DNA of 64,000 bases, taken from assembly GCA_905221605.1 (NCBI GenBank), contig CAJNDS010000136.1, positions 226,001 through 290,000 on the forward strand, given 5' to 3'. Positions 30,594 to 41,517 of the stretch are shown here, piece by piece; position 1 is the first letter of the stretch, and each line of letters opens with the position of its first letter. The notes beneath the pieces were generated by a model. That model made no database searches. It was not told the origin of the DNA and saw nothing but the letters and a program-made list of their open reading frames with translations. This stretch comes from Symbiodinium natans (taxonomy: Eukaryota > Sar > Dinophyceae > Suessiales > Symbiodiniaceae). Position numbers and translations under genes: made by a program.

Positions 30594-31630
30594 TTGCCAG
30601 TGCCTCCAAGGTTACATAGCTGCTGCCCGAGCTGTAGCCCCAGTGAATGGTACCCTTTAGCCCTTAAAAAAGCACGGCCACAGTTCTTTCGAGAAGCCGA
30701 ACGCCTCCACCATGTATGCGGGCCCCATTTTTTACAAGACTGCTTAAAGCCAAAAGAAGAAAGGCGCCCTTTTGTCTCTTAGTTAGCTTGCTGGGGGGTT
30801 TAGGGTTAAAGGTTTAGGGTTTAGGGTTTAGGGTTAAGGGTTTAGTGTGCTTAGTTTAAAAACCTTATGAGGGTCAACCCTGAAAAACCCAGGCCAGAAG
30901 AATCATCATGGCAAGACCGGCAAGCTGTCAGCAAAGCAGCGGTCGCAGGAGTGCAGCTGGCATGCTTGCAGAGCCCCCCAGGGGGTTCGTGGATGAGACC
31001 CGAATTCCTCAAACCCTGAACCCTGGACAAGCTCGAACCCGAGATCAGCTGACAACCCTCCGCGCCTCAAGAAGCTCATGAACGAAGCCCTACTCCTCTT
31101 GGAGGCTCATGGGTACTTATAACCCCAATGATAAGTCTACTTATAGCCTACTTAGAGGACTTAGGGGGCTTAGAAAAGTACTTCCAAGCTGACCCTTACG
31201 GAAGGTTCTTGTGGATCCTGAGCCCTCATGCCTTGAGAAGCCTAAAACCCACAACCCTACACCCTAAACTTTGTCATGGTGGGGGAACATTTTAGATTTT
31301 CAAGGGTACTTGAACTCAACAAGGATTGTTAAGGGTACTTAAACTCAACAAGGACTAGAAAACTAAACTTTTGAGACTCTCCCAACCATGAACTAGTAAG
31401 CCTGCAATGTGGACTGTCGTTCGGCTAGGGGCGGGAGGCAAAAAGAAAGCCCCAAACCCCAAGGCGCCCTAAGCCGGACCTCATAACTCATTCGTGACAA
31501 CTCCGCGCTTGGCGCTCCGCATGCGCAAGGTTCGAGATCCTTCCTGATGAGTTCCTGAAGGTGCCTTTTAGGGCTTCAGGGGTTAGGGTTTAGGGTTGAG
31601 GGTTGCTGAACCCTAAACCCTAAACCCTAA
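30594..31630 (+). other. Coding-like islands and two hairpin elements
   Basis: 30660-30782 reads KKARPQFFREAERLHHVCGP to TAG. 30880-30980 reads HHGKTGKLSAKQRSQECSWH. 31506-31590 reads WRSACARFEILPDEFLKVPF. Elements: family C at 31094-31190 and family G at 31265-31392. The dispersed motif GGCTAGGGGCGGGAGGCAAAA occurs near 31421. Confidence 0.35.
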
Positions 31631-31659
31631 ACCCTAAACCCTAAACCCGAGGCCTTTAA

Positions 31660-32651
31660 ATGTTGGGGGCCTGGAGGATGAGAGGACGAGAGCCGCTGGT
31701 AAGGCTGCACCGACCAGACGTCCAGAGCAGTGGCATACGCATGCCAAACGCTGAAGAGGGCCGGGCGGAGGGGTTTCACGCGGTTCTGTTGGTGACCTGC
31801 AAGCTTTTTGGCTTTTCAAGCCCTAAACCCGAAACCCGAAACCCTAAACCCTAAACCCTAAACCCTAGTCCCGCCAAAGCCGTGGAAGGTGCGCACCCAC
31901 TTCGACAAGAAGTCGTATTCTCAAGTGAAGAGAGCGAGAAAGGCCAGTACTTGCGGGCACCTGAACAACAAAAAACCCTAAACCCTAACCGCTAAACCCT
32001 AAGTCCCTAAACCCCAAGGTGGTAAACAAAAGCCCTAGTTTAGGGTTTCCTTGGTGCCCAGTCTAGGGTTTAGGGTTTGGGGTCCCTATCTCCCTTTAGA
32101 ATCCTACTAACCCCCTAAACCCTAAACCCGAAACCCTAAACCCTAAACCCTAAACCACAGCAATGGAGTCTTAATGTGGGGACCTCACATCCACACCTGC
32201 AATTGGCCTCATTGCTTTTCGCTGGTGTTCCTGGATTCCCCTCTGCCCCAAACCCTAAACCCCAAGCCCTAAACCCGAAACCCTAAACCCCAAACCCTAA
32301 ATCCCAAACCCTAAACCCCAAGCCCTAAACCCGAAACCCTAAACCCTAGCCCCGAAGCTCATGCAGGGAGATCCTTTCTGCTAGCCTTCAAAGCCCCCTG
32401 CCAGGGGTGAAGGCTGGTGGCAAGCCGGCCAAGTGTAACCCTAACACCCTAAACCCTAAACCCTAAACCCTAAACCCTAAACCCTCGCAAAGCAACAGAG
32501 TGCTGTGAACTGCTAGCAGAGGGCGCGGGCCAAACCCTAAACCCTAAACCCTAAGTCTCGGAGGCTCTTCGAAAAGCGCGGGCAGCCGCGAAGGCATTGG
32601 GCAAGGCAGCGCCCGGCAGGGGAAGGTTTCCGCACGAGAGCCCGTGATCCG
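31660..32651 (+). CDS. Cluster of candidate exons, basic
   Basis: Islands on +: 31660-31824 (GIRMPNAEEGRAEGFHAVLL, then VTCKLFGFSS), 31866-31976 (PKPWKVRTHFDKKSYSQVKR, then ARKASTCGHLNNKK), 32167-32252 (GVLMWGPHIHTCNWPHCFSL), 32360-32440 (REILSASLQSPLPGVKAGGK) and 32553-32651 (EALRKARAAAKALGKAAPGR, to TGA). All are separated by CCCTAAA/CCCGAAA arrays, consistent with one intron-rich + strand gene. No family is recognised. Confidence 0.4.
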
Positions 32652-32685
32652 ATTTTGCCCCCCACACCTGCAGGGTTAGGGACGT

Positions 32686-32798
32686 ACATGTGGGCAGTTC
32701 TCTCAATAAGGGCCCCTTTTTGGGACCCTGTCTAAAGGGTGTCGCCTCAGAATGGGTGCCCAAAAGGGGACCCAAATTTAGAGAACTACCCATGTGCT
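32686..32798. mobile_element. Inverted-repeat element with ATGTG target duplication
   Basis: Ends CATGTGGGCAGTTCTCT and AGAGAACTACCCATGTG are complementary apart from one or two bases. ATGTG is present on both sides. The interior includes AAGGGCCCC and AAAAGGGGACCC. It separates two open + islands that would join in frame if it were removed. Confidence 0.6.
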
Positions 32799-34905
32799 CG
32801 TGCTTGGGAGGGTTCTGGCTCCTTTGCGCAGATATCGTCTCCTGGGGGTGCTGGATGCGTAGGGCTCCAGATCTCTCTGGAGCTGCGGCAAGGTACAGGG
32901 ATGTAGAAGGTTTAGGGTTTAGGGTTTAGGGTTTAGGGGTTTGGGGTTTAGGGGTTTTGGGGTTCAGGCTTTTGCCTGTGCGCATGGACCTATCTCCTGG
33001 CCGACAACGACTTTTGCCCAAGCTGTTTCTCTCCCCTGCCTCGCGCGCGGCCCCATGGCGCAGCAGCTGGACAGCTCACCTGGAAGTGGCGGCCCCACAG
33101 CCCCAGAAGACGACTCTGGCGGGCACTTGGAAAGGATTCTTTCATTTTTGGGTACTTTAGTTCCTAAGGAACAGCTTGGAAATGATTCTTAATTGTGGGG
33201 CACCTTAATTCCTAAGGGGACAGCTAAAATGTTGATTTTTGCGCAAGGGTGCCAAGTTCAGTCCTAAACACTAAACCCTAAACCCTAGAGCCCAAACCCC
33301 AAACCCTAAACCCCAAACCCTAGACCCTAGACCCTAAACTCTAAACCCCAAACCCTAAATCCTTAGGACTTCCACTCTCTGATACAGCGGGTGGTCGCGT
33401 GCTTCGAAGCCGAGAGGGCTCGCGGGGACCGGCTCGCGGAAGGTGCCGGCCAGCAGTCGCTCGGCAAGGCTCTTGGAAGGGTTTAGGGTTTAGGGTTTAG
33501 GGTTTAGGGTTTAGGGTTTAGGGTTTAGGGTTTAGGGTTTAGGGTTTAGGGTTTAGGGTTTAGGGTTTAGGGTTTAGGGTTTTGCCAAGCTCGTTGCAAA
33601 GGGTTTAGGGTTTAGGGTTTAGGGTTTAGCCATGGGTACACGAGAATCGTCTTTATGATGATGTTTCGGAGGTTATCTTTCCCTTTCTTGCGCTCTTATT
33701 TTGGGCAGACACGCCCGAAACCGTAAGCCCTAAACCCTAAACCCTAAACACTAAACCCTAAACCCTAAACCCTAAACCATCCTAGGTCGGACCTGCGTGC
33801 AGCTGCCGATGCTCCGGCCGAGAAGCGCGGCAGCCGCGTCGACACTCTCCAGCTGCCGACGGCCGCGGCCATGGCTGTTTAGGGTTTAGGGTTTAGGGTT
33901 TAGGGTTGGAGTTTAGGGTTTAGGGTTTGGGGTTTGGGGTTTAGGGTTGAGGGTTGAGGGTTTCGGGTTTGGGGTTTAGGGTTGAGGGTTTAGGGTTGAG
34001 GGTTTAGGGTTGAGGGTTTAGGGTTTCGGGTCTAGGGTTTCGGGTCTAGGGTTTAGGGTTCAGGGTTTGGGGTTTAGGGTCTAGGGTTTAGGGGTGAAGG
34101 GCCCGGCAGCCGCCGCTTGCGCCGGGTTGTCGTGGCTTTTGGGTTGTCTACAGCAGGTTAAGAACCCGAAACCTGCTTACTTTTGAGGGTTTAGGGTTTA
34201 GGGTTTAGGGTTTAGGGTTTAGGGTTTAGGGGGATAGTTTAAGAATCCCAGAAAATATTTTTTAAAAGAGCCTACACCAACCTGGGTTTTGAGTTCTGAA
34301 GGTAGGGTTTGCGGCTTGAGGGGAACGCAAGCCTCTTGCACAAGGGAGGCAGATTCGGGCTCAAAAGGGGTTTAGGGTTTAGGGTTTAGGGTTGAGGATG
34401 TCAGGAACCTTCGGGAATGTTAAGTTCACAAGCTGCAGGGAGAAGCAGCTTTGACACGCTGCACACGACACGCCTGAAGCCGGAAGCCCCAAATTTAGCA
34501 CTTCATCATCCCCACACAAGAATACAATTCTTAGGACCCAGTGTAGGCTAACACCCTCTCAACCCAAATGGGTACCCTGTTTCCTAGGTTTTTAGGCTAC
34601 CCATGAGTTTTAAAGCCTTGAACCCGAACCCTAAACCCTGAACCCTAAACCCTAAACCCTAAACCCTGAACCCTAAACCCTGAACCCTGAACCCTAAACC
34701 CCAAACCCTAAACCCTAAACCCTAAACCCCTAAACCCCTAAACCCTAAACCCTAAACCCTAAACCCTAAACCCTAACCCTAAACCCTAAACCCCTGGGAG
34801 AGGCGGCCTCCCCCCTGGGAAGCCCTCCGGCCCTCTTCACCAGCGAGACGGCCGAGGGCGGCAAGTCACCGCGGCCTGAGTCGCGGCGAGGCCCTCTCCG
34901 GGGGG
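32788..34905 (+). CDS. Cluster of candidate exons including a possible gene start
   Basis: Islands on +: 32790-32905 (GGFWLLCADIVSWGCWMRRA); 33049-33147, an ATG-initiated island (MAQQLDSSPGSGGPTAPEDD, then GGHLERILSFL, ending G|GTACTT); 33371-33480 behind CCTTAG (IQRVVACFEAERARGDRLAE, a likely coiled coil); 33642-33733 (RLYDDVSEVIFPFLALLFWA, a possible membrane segment); 33790-33877 (RSDLRAAADAPAEKRGSRVD); 34407-34542 (SFDTLHTTRLKPEAPNLALH); 34798-34905 (PALFTSETAEGGKSPRPESR). Several end at GTTTAG of a TTTAGGG array. Product not recognised. Confidence 0.4.
33479..33576. repeat. TTTAGGG array abutting an exon-like island
   Basis: About 14 units starting exactly where the open island 33371-33480 ends. 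The junction reads GGAAGGGTTTAG, so the first unit could serve as a GT donor. Confidence 0.95.
34640..34793. repeat. CCCTAAA array with CCCTGAA variants
   Basis: About 22 units. The first half alternates CCCTGAA with CCCTAAA; the second half is nearly pure. Confidence 0.95.
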
Positions 34906-35020
34906 GGGGGGGTGCAGGGATGCAAGGCTTTAGGGTTTAGGGTTTAGGGTTTAGGGTTAAGGGTTTTGAGGGTTTTAAGGGTTTTGAGGGCTTTGAGGGT
35001 GTTGAGGGTTTTGAGGGTTT

Positions 35021-36757
35021 TGAGAGCTTTGCCGCGAAAGGGTTCAAATCAGGGCTGTGCCTGGGGTGTCCCGGCGCAGGTCGGGCGCTGGCTTGCGTAG
35101 CAGATTTCCGACTGAAGCAACCAACCCTAAACCCCAAACCCTAAACCCTAAACCCTAAACCCCCTGGTCCCCCAACTTCCCGACCTAAGCCCAAAACAAG
35201 ACTCGCCCCTTGAAACCACATCGAAGACATGCAGGAGCCAAAGCCTCGAAAAACCCTACTGTAAACCCTAAGCCCTGAACCCTAAACCCTAAACCCTAAA
35301 CCCTAAACCCTAAACCCTAAACACCAGATCAACCAAATGCAACAACACCTTAAGCTTGAAAGCCTACTTCAAGGCCATCAAAACGCTGGATACACTCCAC
35401 CACCAAACTCCCTGAACCCTGAACCCCAAACCCTAAACCCCTCAACCCTAAGGCGCGAAGCCCCAAGCCCGATGCCCTACAACCCTAAGGCCCTAAGCCC
35501 TAGGCCCTAAACCCAAAAACCCTCAACCCTAAGCCCTAACCCCTCAACCCTAAGCCCTAAAAACTCAGCCCTTAGCCCTAAACCCTAAACCCTAAACCCT
35601 AAGCCCTACACCCCTAAACCCTAAACCCTAAACCCTAAACCCTAAACCCTAAACCCTAAACCCTAAACCCTCAGCCCCCGAGGTTCAACGGTCTCCCACG
35701 ACTCGTACGCGTCGCGCCAGTCCTGCGACTCCGAGGAGCGCCGCCGGCCTTGGTGTTTAGGGTTTAGGGTTTAGGGTTTCGGGTTTGGGGTTTAGGGTTT
35801 AGGGTTTAGGGTTTAGGGTTTAGGGTTTAGGGTTGAGCCACCTTAGTTAATCCCTTAGGTGGGCCTTAGCAAGGAATCAGGGAAGCAGCTAAGCCCAGCT
35901 CATTTCTTGAGAGGGGTTTGGGGTTTAGGGTTTAGGCGGGCCGGCAGTCCCCCAGTCCGTGCTCACAAAGGGTTTAGGGGGCCATCTTCGTGAATCCTTT
36001 ATAGCCTAAAGGGGGTCTTTGCGAGGGACCGGCGGCCTCCCTATCTGGGCTTCAGCAGCTGCGGAAGATTTCAGGGTTTGTTTTGGGTTTAGGGTTTAGG
36101 GTTTAGGGTTTAGGGTTTAGGGTTTAGGGTTTAGGGTTTAGGGTTTAGGGTTTAGGGTTTAGGGTTTAGGGTTTAGGGTTTAGGGTTTAGGGTTTAGGGT
36201 TTAGGGTTTAGGGTTTAGCTTGCATTTGGATGGCTCTTCTTTCCGTTGCACCGTCTCGTGCGCAGTCCTTGTTCTTGTCAAGGCGCACAACCCTGAGCCC
36301 CAAGCCGTGCTCTCCGCAGCAACCCATAACCTTGACGCCTAAGCTCCGAAGCCAAAACCACAAAGGGCCCAAAGCCCCAAACCCCCCCCCCCCCCCCCCC
36401 CAAACCCAAAAACCCAATACCCCCAAACCCCAAAACCCCAACAAAAACGCAAACCTCCCCAACCCCCCAAAACCCCCAAACCCCCCAAAACCGCAAACCC
36501 CCCAAACCCCCCAAACCCCCCAAACCTCCAAAACCGCAAAACCGCAAAACCTAAACCTAACACCCTAAACCCTAAACCCTAAACCCGAGACCCTAAACCC
36601 TAAACCATAAACCATAAACCTAAACCCTAAACCAACTTAGCCGCCAAGCCATGTGCACCAGCGTCTTCAGGACCCCGAAGATGGGGAACCGATGGAAAGA
36701 ACCAGGAGCCTGGTGTCCGTGCCTGGGCTCGGTGTTTGGGGCTTTGAGGGGTTTAGG
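35021..36757 (+). CDS. Cluster of candidate exons
   Basis: Islands on +: 35023-35120 (SFAAKGFKSGLCLGCPGAGR); 35331-35412 (QMQQHLKLESLLQGHQNAGY); 35674-35750 behind CCCGAG (STVSHDSYASRQSCDSEERR, Ser/Arg-rich); 36220-36337 (FRCTVSCAVLVLVKAHNPEP, to TAA); 36651-36757 behind CTTAG (CTSVFRTPKMGNRWKEPGAW). Arrays separate all of them. Function not recognised. Confidence 0.4.
36084..36217. repeat. Long pure TTTAGGG array
   Basis: About 19 uninterrupted units, one of the longest pure arrays in the window. A coding-like island ending in TAA follows (36220-36337). Confidence 0.97.
36370..36545. repeat. CCCCAAA / CCCCCAAAA degenerate C-rich repeat
   Basis: A C-run followed by irregular units CCCCAAA, CCCCCAAAA and CCGCAAAA. 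Pro/Lys/Gln-rich and Gly/Phe-rich ORFs here are repeat translations. Confidence 0.9.
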
Positions 36758-37007
36758 GCTTAGGGTTTAGGGTTTATATGGGGTTTAGGGTTTAGGGTAA
36801 GGGGTTTAGGGTTTGGGGTTTAGGGTTTAAGGGTTTAGGGTTTAAGGGTTTAGGGGTTGCCCGGAGTGAGACCTGGAGCAAAGGGGGTTAGAAAGTTTCG
36901 GGGTGTTCTTATTCTAGAAAACCCTTATATGTATATATGGTTCAGCGTCGAGCGTCCTGGCCCCCCCCCCCCCCCCATGGTATCCCCCCCCCCCCCAAGT
37001 CTACTCT

Positions 37008-37400
37008 ACGGTCCCTAAACCCTAAACCCTAAACCCTAAACCCTAAACCCCCTAAACCCTAAACCCTAAACCCTAAACCCCTAAACCCTAAACCCTAAAC
37101 CCTAAACCCTAAAACCCTAAACCTTAAGTCTTAAACCTTAAACCCTAAACCCTAAAACCCTAAACCCTAAACCCTAACCCTAAAACCAACCCCCAACCAC
37201 ACCACAGGGGGGGGGGGATCATCTTAGTACCCCATCCGCGGGAAAACCCTAAACCCTAAACCCTAAACCCTAAACCCTAAACCCTAAAACCGTAAACCCT
37301 AAACCCTAAACCCCCTAAACCCAAAACCCTAAAAACCCTAAAACCCTAACCCTAAACCCTAAACTAAAACCCTAAAACCAACCCCCAACCACACCACAGG
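37008..37400. repeat. CCCTAAA arrays next to G-runs
   Basis: Several short arrays with phase shifts and variants (CCCTTAA, CCCCTAAA), including a near-duplicate block ending CCAACCCCCAACCACACCAC followed by a G-run at about 37185-37217 and 37379-37414. No gene. Confidence 0.85.
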
Positions 37401-37888
37401 GGGGGGGGGGGGGTAGGGGGGAGGGGGGGGGGCCCGCCGGGGCTGAATCATATATGTACATATGTACAAATGTATATGTATGTGTATATATGTATATATA
37501 TATATATATGCTACCCCCCCCCATGGACCTACCAATTTCCTTTGTTTTTATCCATGAATTTCGCGGTCTAAGCCACATGGTTTGAAAACCATGGGTTTTA
37601 TGGATAACATTTGTTTTGCCGATGTTTTCGGGCTCCATCCTTCAAAAACATTGGTAAAACCAATTATCCGTGAATTGGGTGCTCCCAGCCACATGGTTTG
37701 AAAACCATGGATTTTATGGATAACATTGGTTTTGCCGATGTTTTCGGGCTCCATCCTTCAAAAACATGGGTAAAACCAATGTTTTCCATGATTTTCGTGA
37801 TCTGATGCTCTCTCCCAGCCACCATTTCTCGAGGTAGTACCAAGCAACAAACTCGAATCCTGCAAAATCTCGAGGGAGTACCAAAACC

Positions 37889-39590
37889 TCCTTCATCACG
37901 CCCTAAGGCTCCTACCAATTTAATAAGGTTCCTATCAATTTCAACAGGATTCTTATGCATGTTACTGGGATTCGCATAGGATTCTCATTAATTTTAAAGG
38001 ATTCCTATTGGATTAGGCTCATACTAGTTTAGTAGGATTCCTATCAGTTCTTGTCAAAGGATTCTATTGTTTTTAAGGCCTATTGGTTCCTATTGATTTA
38101 GAAAGATTCCTTCTCGTTTTAATAGGATTCCTGTGACTTGTAACCCGGGTTGTTTCCAACTTGTTAAGGTTCCTATTCATTTTAATAGGCTTCCTACTAA
38201 CTGTTGTCCGGTCCCGATAACTCAATAGAGGATTCCTATTTACTTTCATAGGATCCCAATAAAGTTTCATAGGGTTCCTAATTATTAATAAGGCCCCTAT
38301 TTTCTGTAATAAGAGTCCTATCAATTTTAATCAGATTCTTATTCATGTTAATGGGGTTCGTGTTAATATTAAAGGGATCTCATTCACTTTCAAGGGATTC
38401 CTGTTGGTTTAGGCTCATGTTCATTTTAATCGGTTTGTCTAAAGGTTCACGTTATTTCTTATAGGAGTCCGATTGGTTCCTATTAATTTGAGTAGGGTTC
38501 CTCTTCAGTTTAATAGGATTCCTACTAATCCTATTAATTCTACGAAAATGTTGGGAGAGTACCAAAACCTCCTTACAATCAATCACGCCCCAATACGCAA
38601 GACATGACATCTGTCCTAAAAACACTACCTTAGCTACGATATCTCAAACAGTCATCCCCCGATAAGCAAGACCTAATATCTATACTAAACCTGTACCTTA
38701 GCAACATATCTTAAGACATCACGCCCTAAGGCTCCTACCAATTTAATAAGGTTCCTATCAATTTCAACAGGATTCTTATGCATGTTACTGGGATTCGCAT
38801 AGGATTCTCATTAATTTTAAAGGATTCCTATTGGATTAGGCTCATACTAGTTTAGTAGGATTCCTATCAGTTCTTGTTAAAGGATTCTATTGTTTTTAAG
38901 GCCTATTGGTTCCTATTGATTTAGAAAGATTCCTTCTCGTTTGAATAGGATTCCTGTGACTTGTAACCCGGGTTGTTTCCAACTTGTTAAGGTTCCTATT
39001 CATTTTAATAGGCTTCCTATTAACTGTTGTCCGGTCCCGATAATTCAATAGAGGATTCCTATTTACTTTCATAGGATCCCAATAAAGTTTCATAGGGTTC
39101 CTAATTATTAATAAGGCCCCTATTTTCTGTAATAAGAGTCCTATCAATTTTAATCAGACTCTTATTCATGTTAATGGGGTTCGTGTTAATATTAAAGGGA
39201 TCTCATTCACTTTCAAGGGATTCCTGTTGGTTTAGGCTCATGTTCATTTTAATCGGTTTGTCTAAAGGTTCACGTTATTTCTTATAGGAGTCCGATTGGT
39301 TCCTATTAATTTGAGTAGGGTTCCTCTTCAGTTTAATAGGATTCCTACTAATCCTATTAATTCTACGAAAATGTTGGGAGAGTACCAAAACCTCCTTACA
39401 ATCAATCACGCCCCAATACGCCAAGACATGACATCTGTCCTAAAAACACTACCTTAGCTACGATATCTCAAACAATCATCCCCCGATAAGCAAGTCCTAA
39501 CATCTATACTAACACTGTACCTTAGCAACATATCTTAAGACATCACGCCCTAAGGCTCCTACCAATTTAATAAGGTAGGATTCTTATGCA
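37889..39590. repeat. Tandem repeat of about 823 bp, two copies plus a partial third
   Basis: Copies begin at TCACGCCCTAAGGCTCCTAC at about 37894, 38717 and 39542; the third is truncated after about 120 bp. The copies are nearly identical, indicating recent duplication. Each is rich in the motif GGATTCCTATT in varied forms, so the unit itself arose from smaller repeats. Confidence 0.85.
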
Positions 39591-39680
39591 TGTTACTGGG
39601 ATTCGCGTAGGATTCTCATTGATTTGAAGGGATTCCTATTGGATTAGGCTCATACTAGTTTAGTAGGATGTTAGAGGATA

Positions 39681-40660
39681 AAAACCATGATTTTTCAAAC
39701 TACTCGGAGACCCAAGCCCATAGTTTGGAAAATCATGGTTTTTATGGTTTTTATTGGTTTTTGCGATGTTTCGTGAGCATGGGCTCAAAAAACATCGGTA
39801 AAACCAATGTTTTTTTGAAGGTAGGGGTTCAAAAACATCGGTAACACCAATGTTTTGGAGAGGCCACCTTCAAAAAACATCGGTAAAACCAATGTTTTTG
39901 GAGCCCCTGCTCAGGAAACATCGCAAAAACCAATAAAAACCATAAAAAACCATGATTTTTCAAACTACTCGGAGACCCAAGCCCATAGTTTGGAAAATCA
40001 TGGTTTTTATGGTTTTTATGGGTTTTTGCGATGTTTCGTGAGCATGGGCTCAAAAAACATCGGTAAAACCAATGTTTTTTGAAGGTAGGGGTTCAAAAAC
40101 ATCGGTAAAACCAATGTTTTGGAGAGGCCACCTTCAAAAAACATCGGTAAAACCAATGTTTTTGGAGCCCCTGCTCAGGAAACATCGCAAAAACCAATAA
40201 AAACCATAAAAACCATGATTTTTCAAACTACTCGGAGACCCAAGCCCATAGTTTGGAAAATCATGGTTTTTATGGTTTTTATTGGTTTTTGCGATGTTTC
40301 GTGAGCATGGGCTCAAAAAACATCGGTAAAACCAATGTTTTTTGAAGGTAGGGGTTCAAAAACATTGGTAAAACCAATGTTTTGGAGAGGCCACCTTCAA
40401 AAAACATCGGTAAAACCAATGTTTTTGGAGCCCCTGCTCAGGAAACATCGCAAAAACCAATAAAAACCATAAAAAACCATGATTTTTCAAACTACTCGGA
40501 GACCCAAGCCCATAGTTTGGAAAATCATGGTTTTCATGGTTTTTATGGGTTTTTGCGATGTTTCGTGAGCATGGGCTCAAAAAACATCGGTAAAACAAAT
40601 GTTTTTTGAAGGTAGGGGTTCAAAAACATTGGTAAAACCAATGTTTTGGAGAAGCCACCC
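39681..40660. repeat. Tandem repeat of about 264 bp with large palindromes, four copies
   Basis: Each unit carries AAACCATGATTTTTCAAACT paired with AGTTTGGAAAATCATGGTTT, and AACATCGGTAAAACCAATGTT, itself nearly palindromic. Units begin at about 39682, 39947, 40208 and 40473. Strong cruciform potential. Confidence 0.85.
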
Positions 40661-40725
40661 TTTTTTGAAACATCGGTCAAGCCGAGGTTTCAAAAAAAAG
40701 GTAGGTCCATGGGGGGGGGGGGGCG

Positions 40726-40727
40726 TA

Positions 40728-40770
<43 letters not shown>
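40726..40770. repeat. (TA)n microsatellite
   Basis: About 19 TA repeats followed by T and A runs at the right edge of the 3.2-kb element. Confidence 0.97.
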
Positions 40771-40776
<6 letters not shown>

Positions 40777-41013
40777 TATAATTGCCCTATCTCGTCCCTA
40801 TATACCTAAGACCTAAGTAGCCCCTGAGTAAGGGTCTCTCCTTTAGGCCCTTGGGTTTCCGGTTTGCTGGACCCTTTCAGGGTCTGACGAGCCAAGGCTC
40901 AATCCGAGTTGACGCTGCTGCCGCTCTGGACGCAGGAGCCGGCCCGTACCAACTGTCTGGGGGGGTCGTCTGGGGGGTCCGAGGGAGGCGTTTAGGGAGT
41001 TTAGGGGTTTAGG

Positions 41014-41298
41014 TTGGTAATCTGTTGCAAACCTTCAAGGCCAAAAACCTTTAGGTGGAGCCTTGGCGGTTTGTCTACTCTGGCATCTGCCTTTGAGAAT
41101 CCATCTCTAGGAGCATCGTACCAAGTCGCGGAGGATTACTCCTTCTTATGCCCCTCGGCATGCCAGTGGGAGACCATCAAATCTCTGTGCGCATGCCTGT
41201 GGGACGACTGCTTGCACATGGGAGCCATGCGTTTAGCCTGCCCAGTCCAGCGTGCCGCATTCGAAGTCGTGGGTCAGCAACACGACCAGCTTGGATGA
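41014..41298 (+). CDS. Unrecognised ORF or exon ending TGA
   Basis: 94 codons open to TGA. The C-terminal half is the more convincing (ETIKSLCACLWDDCLHMGAM and RAAFEVVGQQHDQL), Cys- and Trp-rich. No array interrupts it. The displayed start may not be real, because the frame enters from an array-rich region. Confidence 0.4.
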   Translation: MVICCKPSRPKTFRWSLGGLSTLASAFENPSLGASYQVAEDYSFLCPSACQWETIKSLCACLWDDCLHMGAMRLACPVQRAAFEVVGQQHDQLG

Positions 41299-41517
41299 CT
41301 CTTGGCACAGCGCCGGGCATGTAGGGCCAGGATTCAGGCTCATGGGTCTGGAGTGGGAGGGAGCTGGTTTCGTGTTGCTCCTCATACTTTTTTGGGGGAG
41401 TATAAGAGTTGCTTTTGCCATTTTTGCAGCTTCCTAAAGTGAAGCGCAACCGAACCCATTGCACTAGAATCCTATCTCTCTCCCCGTCTCCGTCTCCATC
41501 TCCCTCTCCCTTTCGCG

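Larger units (their letters stand above)
37497..40750. mobile_element. 3.2-kb AT-rich element bounded by inverted repeats
   Basis: The left edge reads (TA)n, GCTACCCCCCCCC, CATGGACCTACC (37500-37533). The right edge reads GGTAGGTCCATGGGGG, GCGTACC, (TA)n (40700-40760), its complement. The block lacks telomere-like arrays. Inside are about 230 bp of palindromic modules (37545-37790), a tandem repeat of about 823 bp and four copies of a hairpin-forming repeat of about 264 bp. Minus-strand ORFs such as KNIGKTNVF repeats are translations of the modules. No transposase is visible, so it would be non-autonomous. Array-like edges could also be recombination junctions. Confidence 0.6.

Noticed and set aside
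39829-40609. Repeated ORFs with KNIGKTNVF on both strands
   Set aside because: The 264-bp unit is palindromic, so both strands give the same peptide; no start context or domain.
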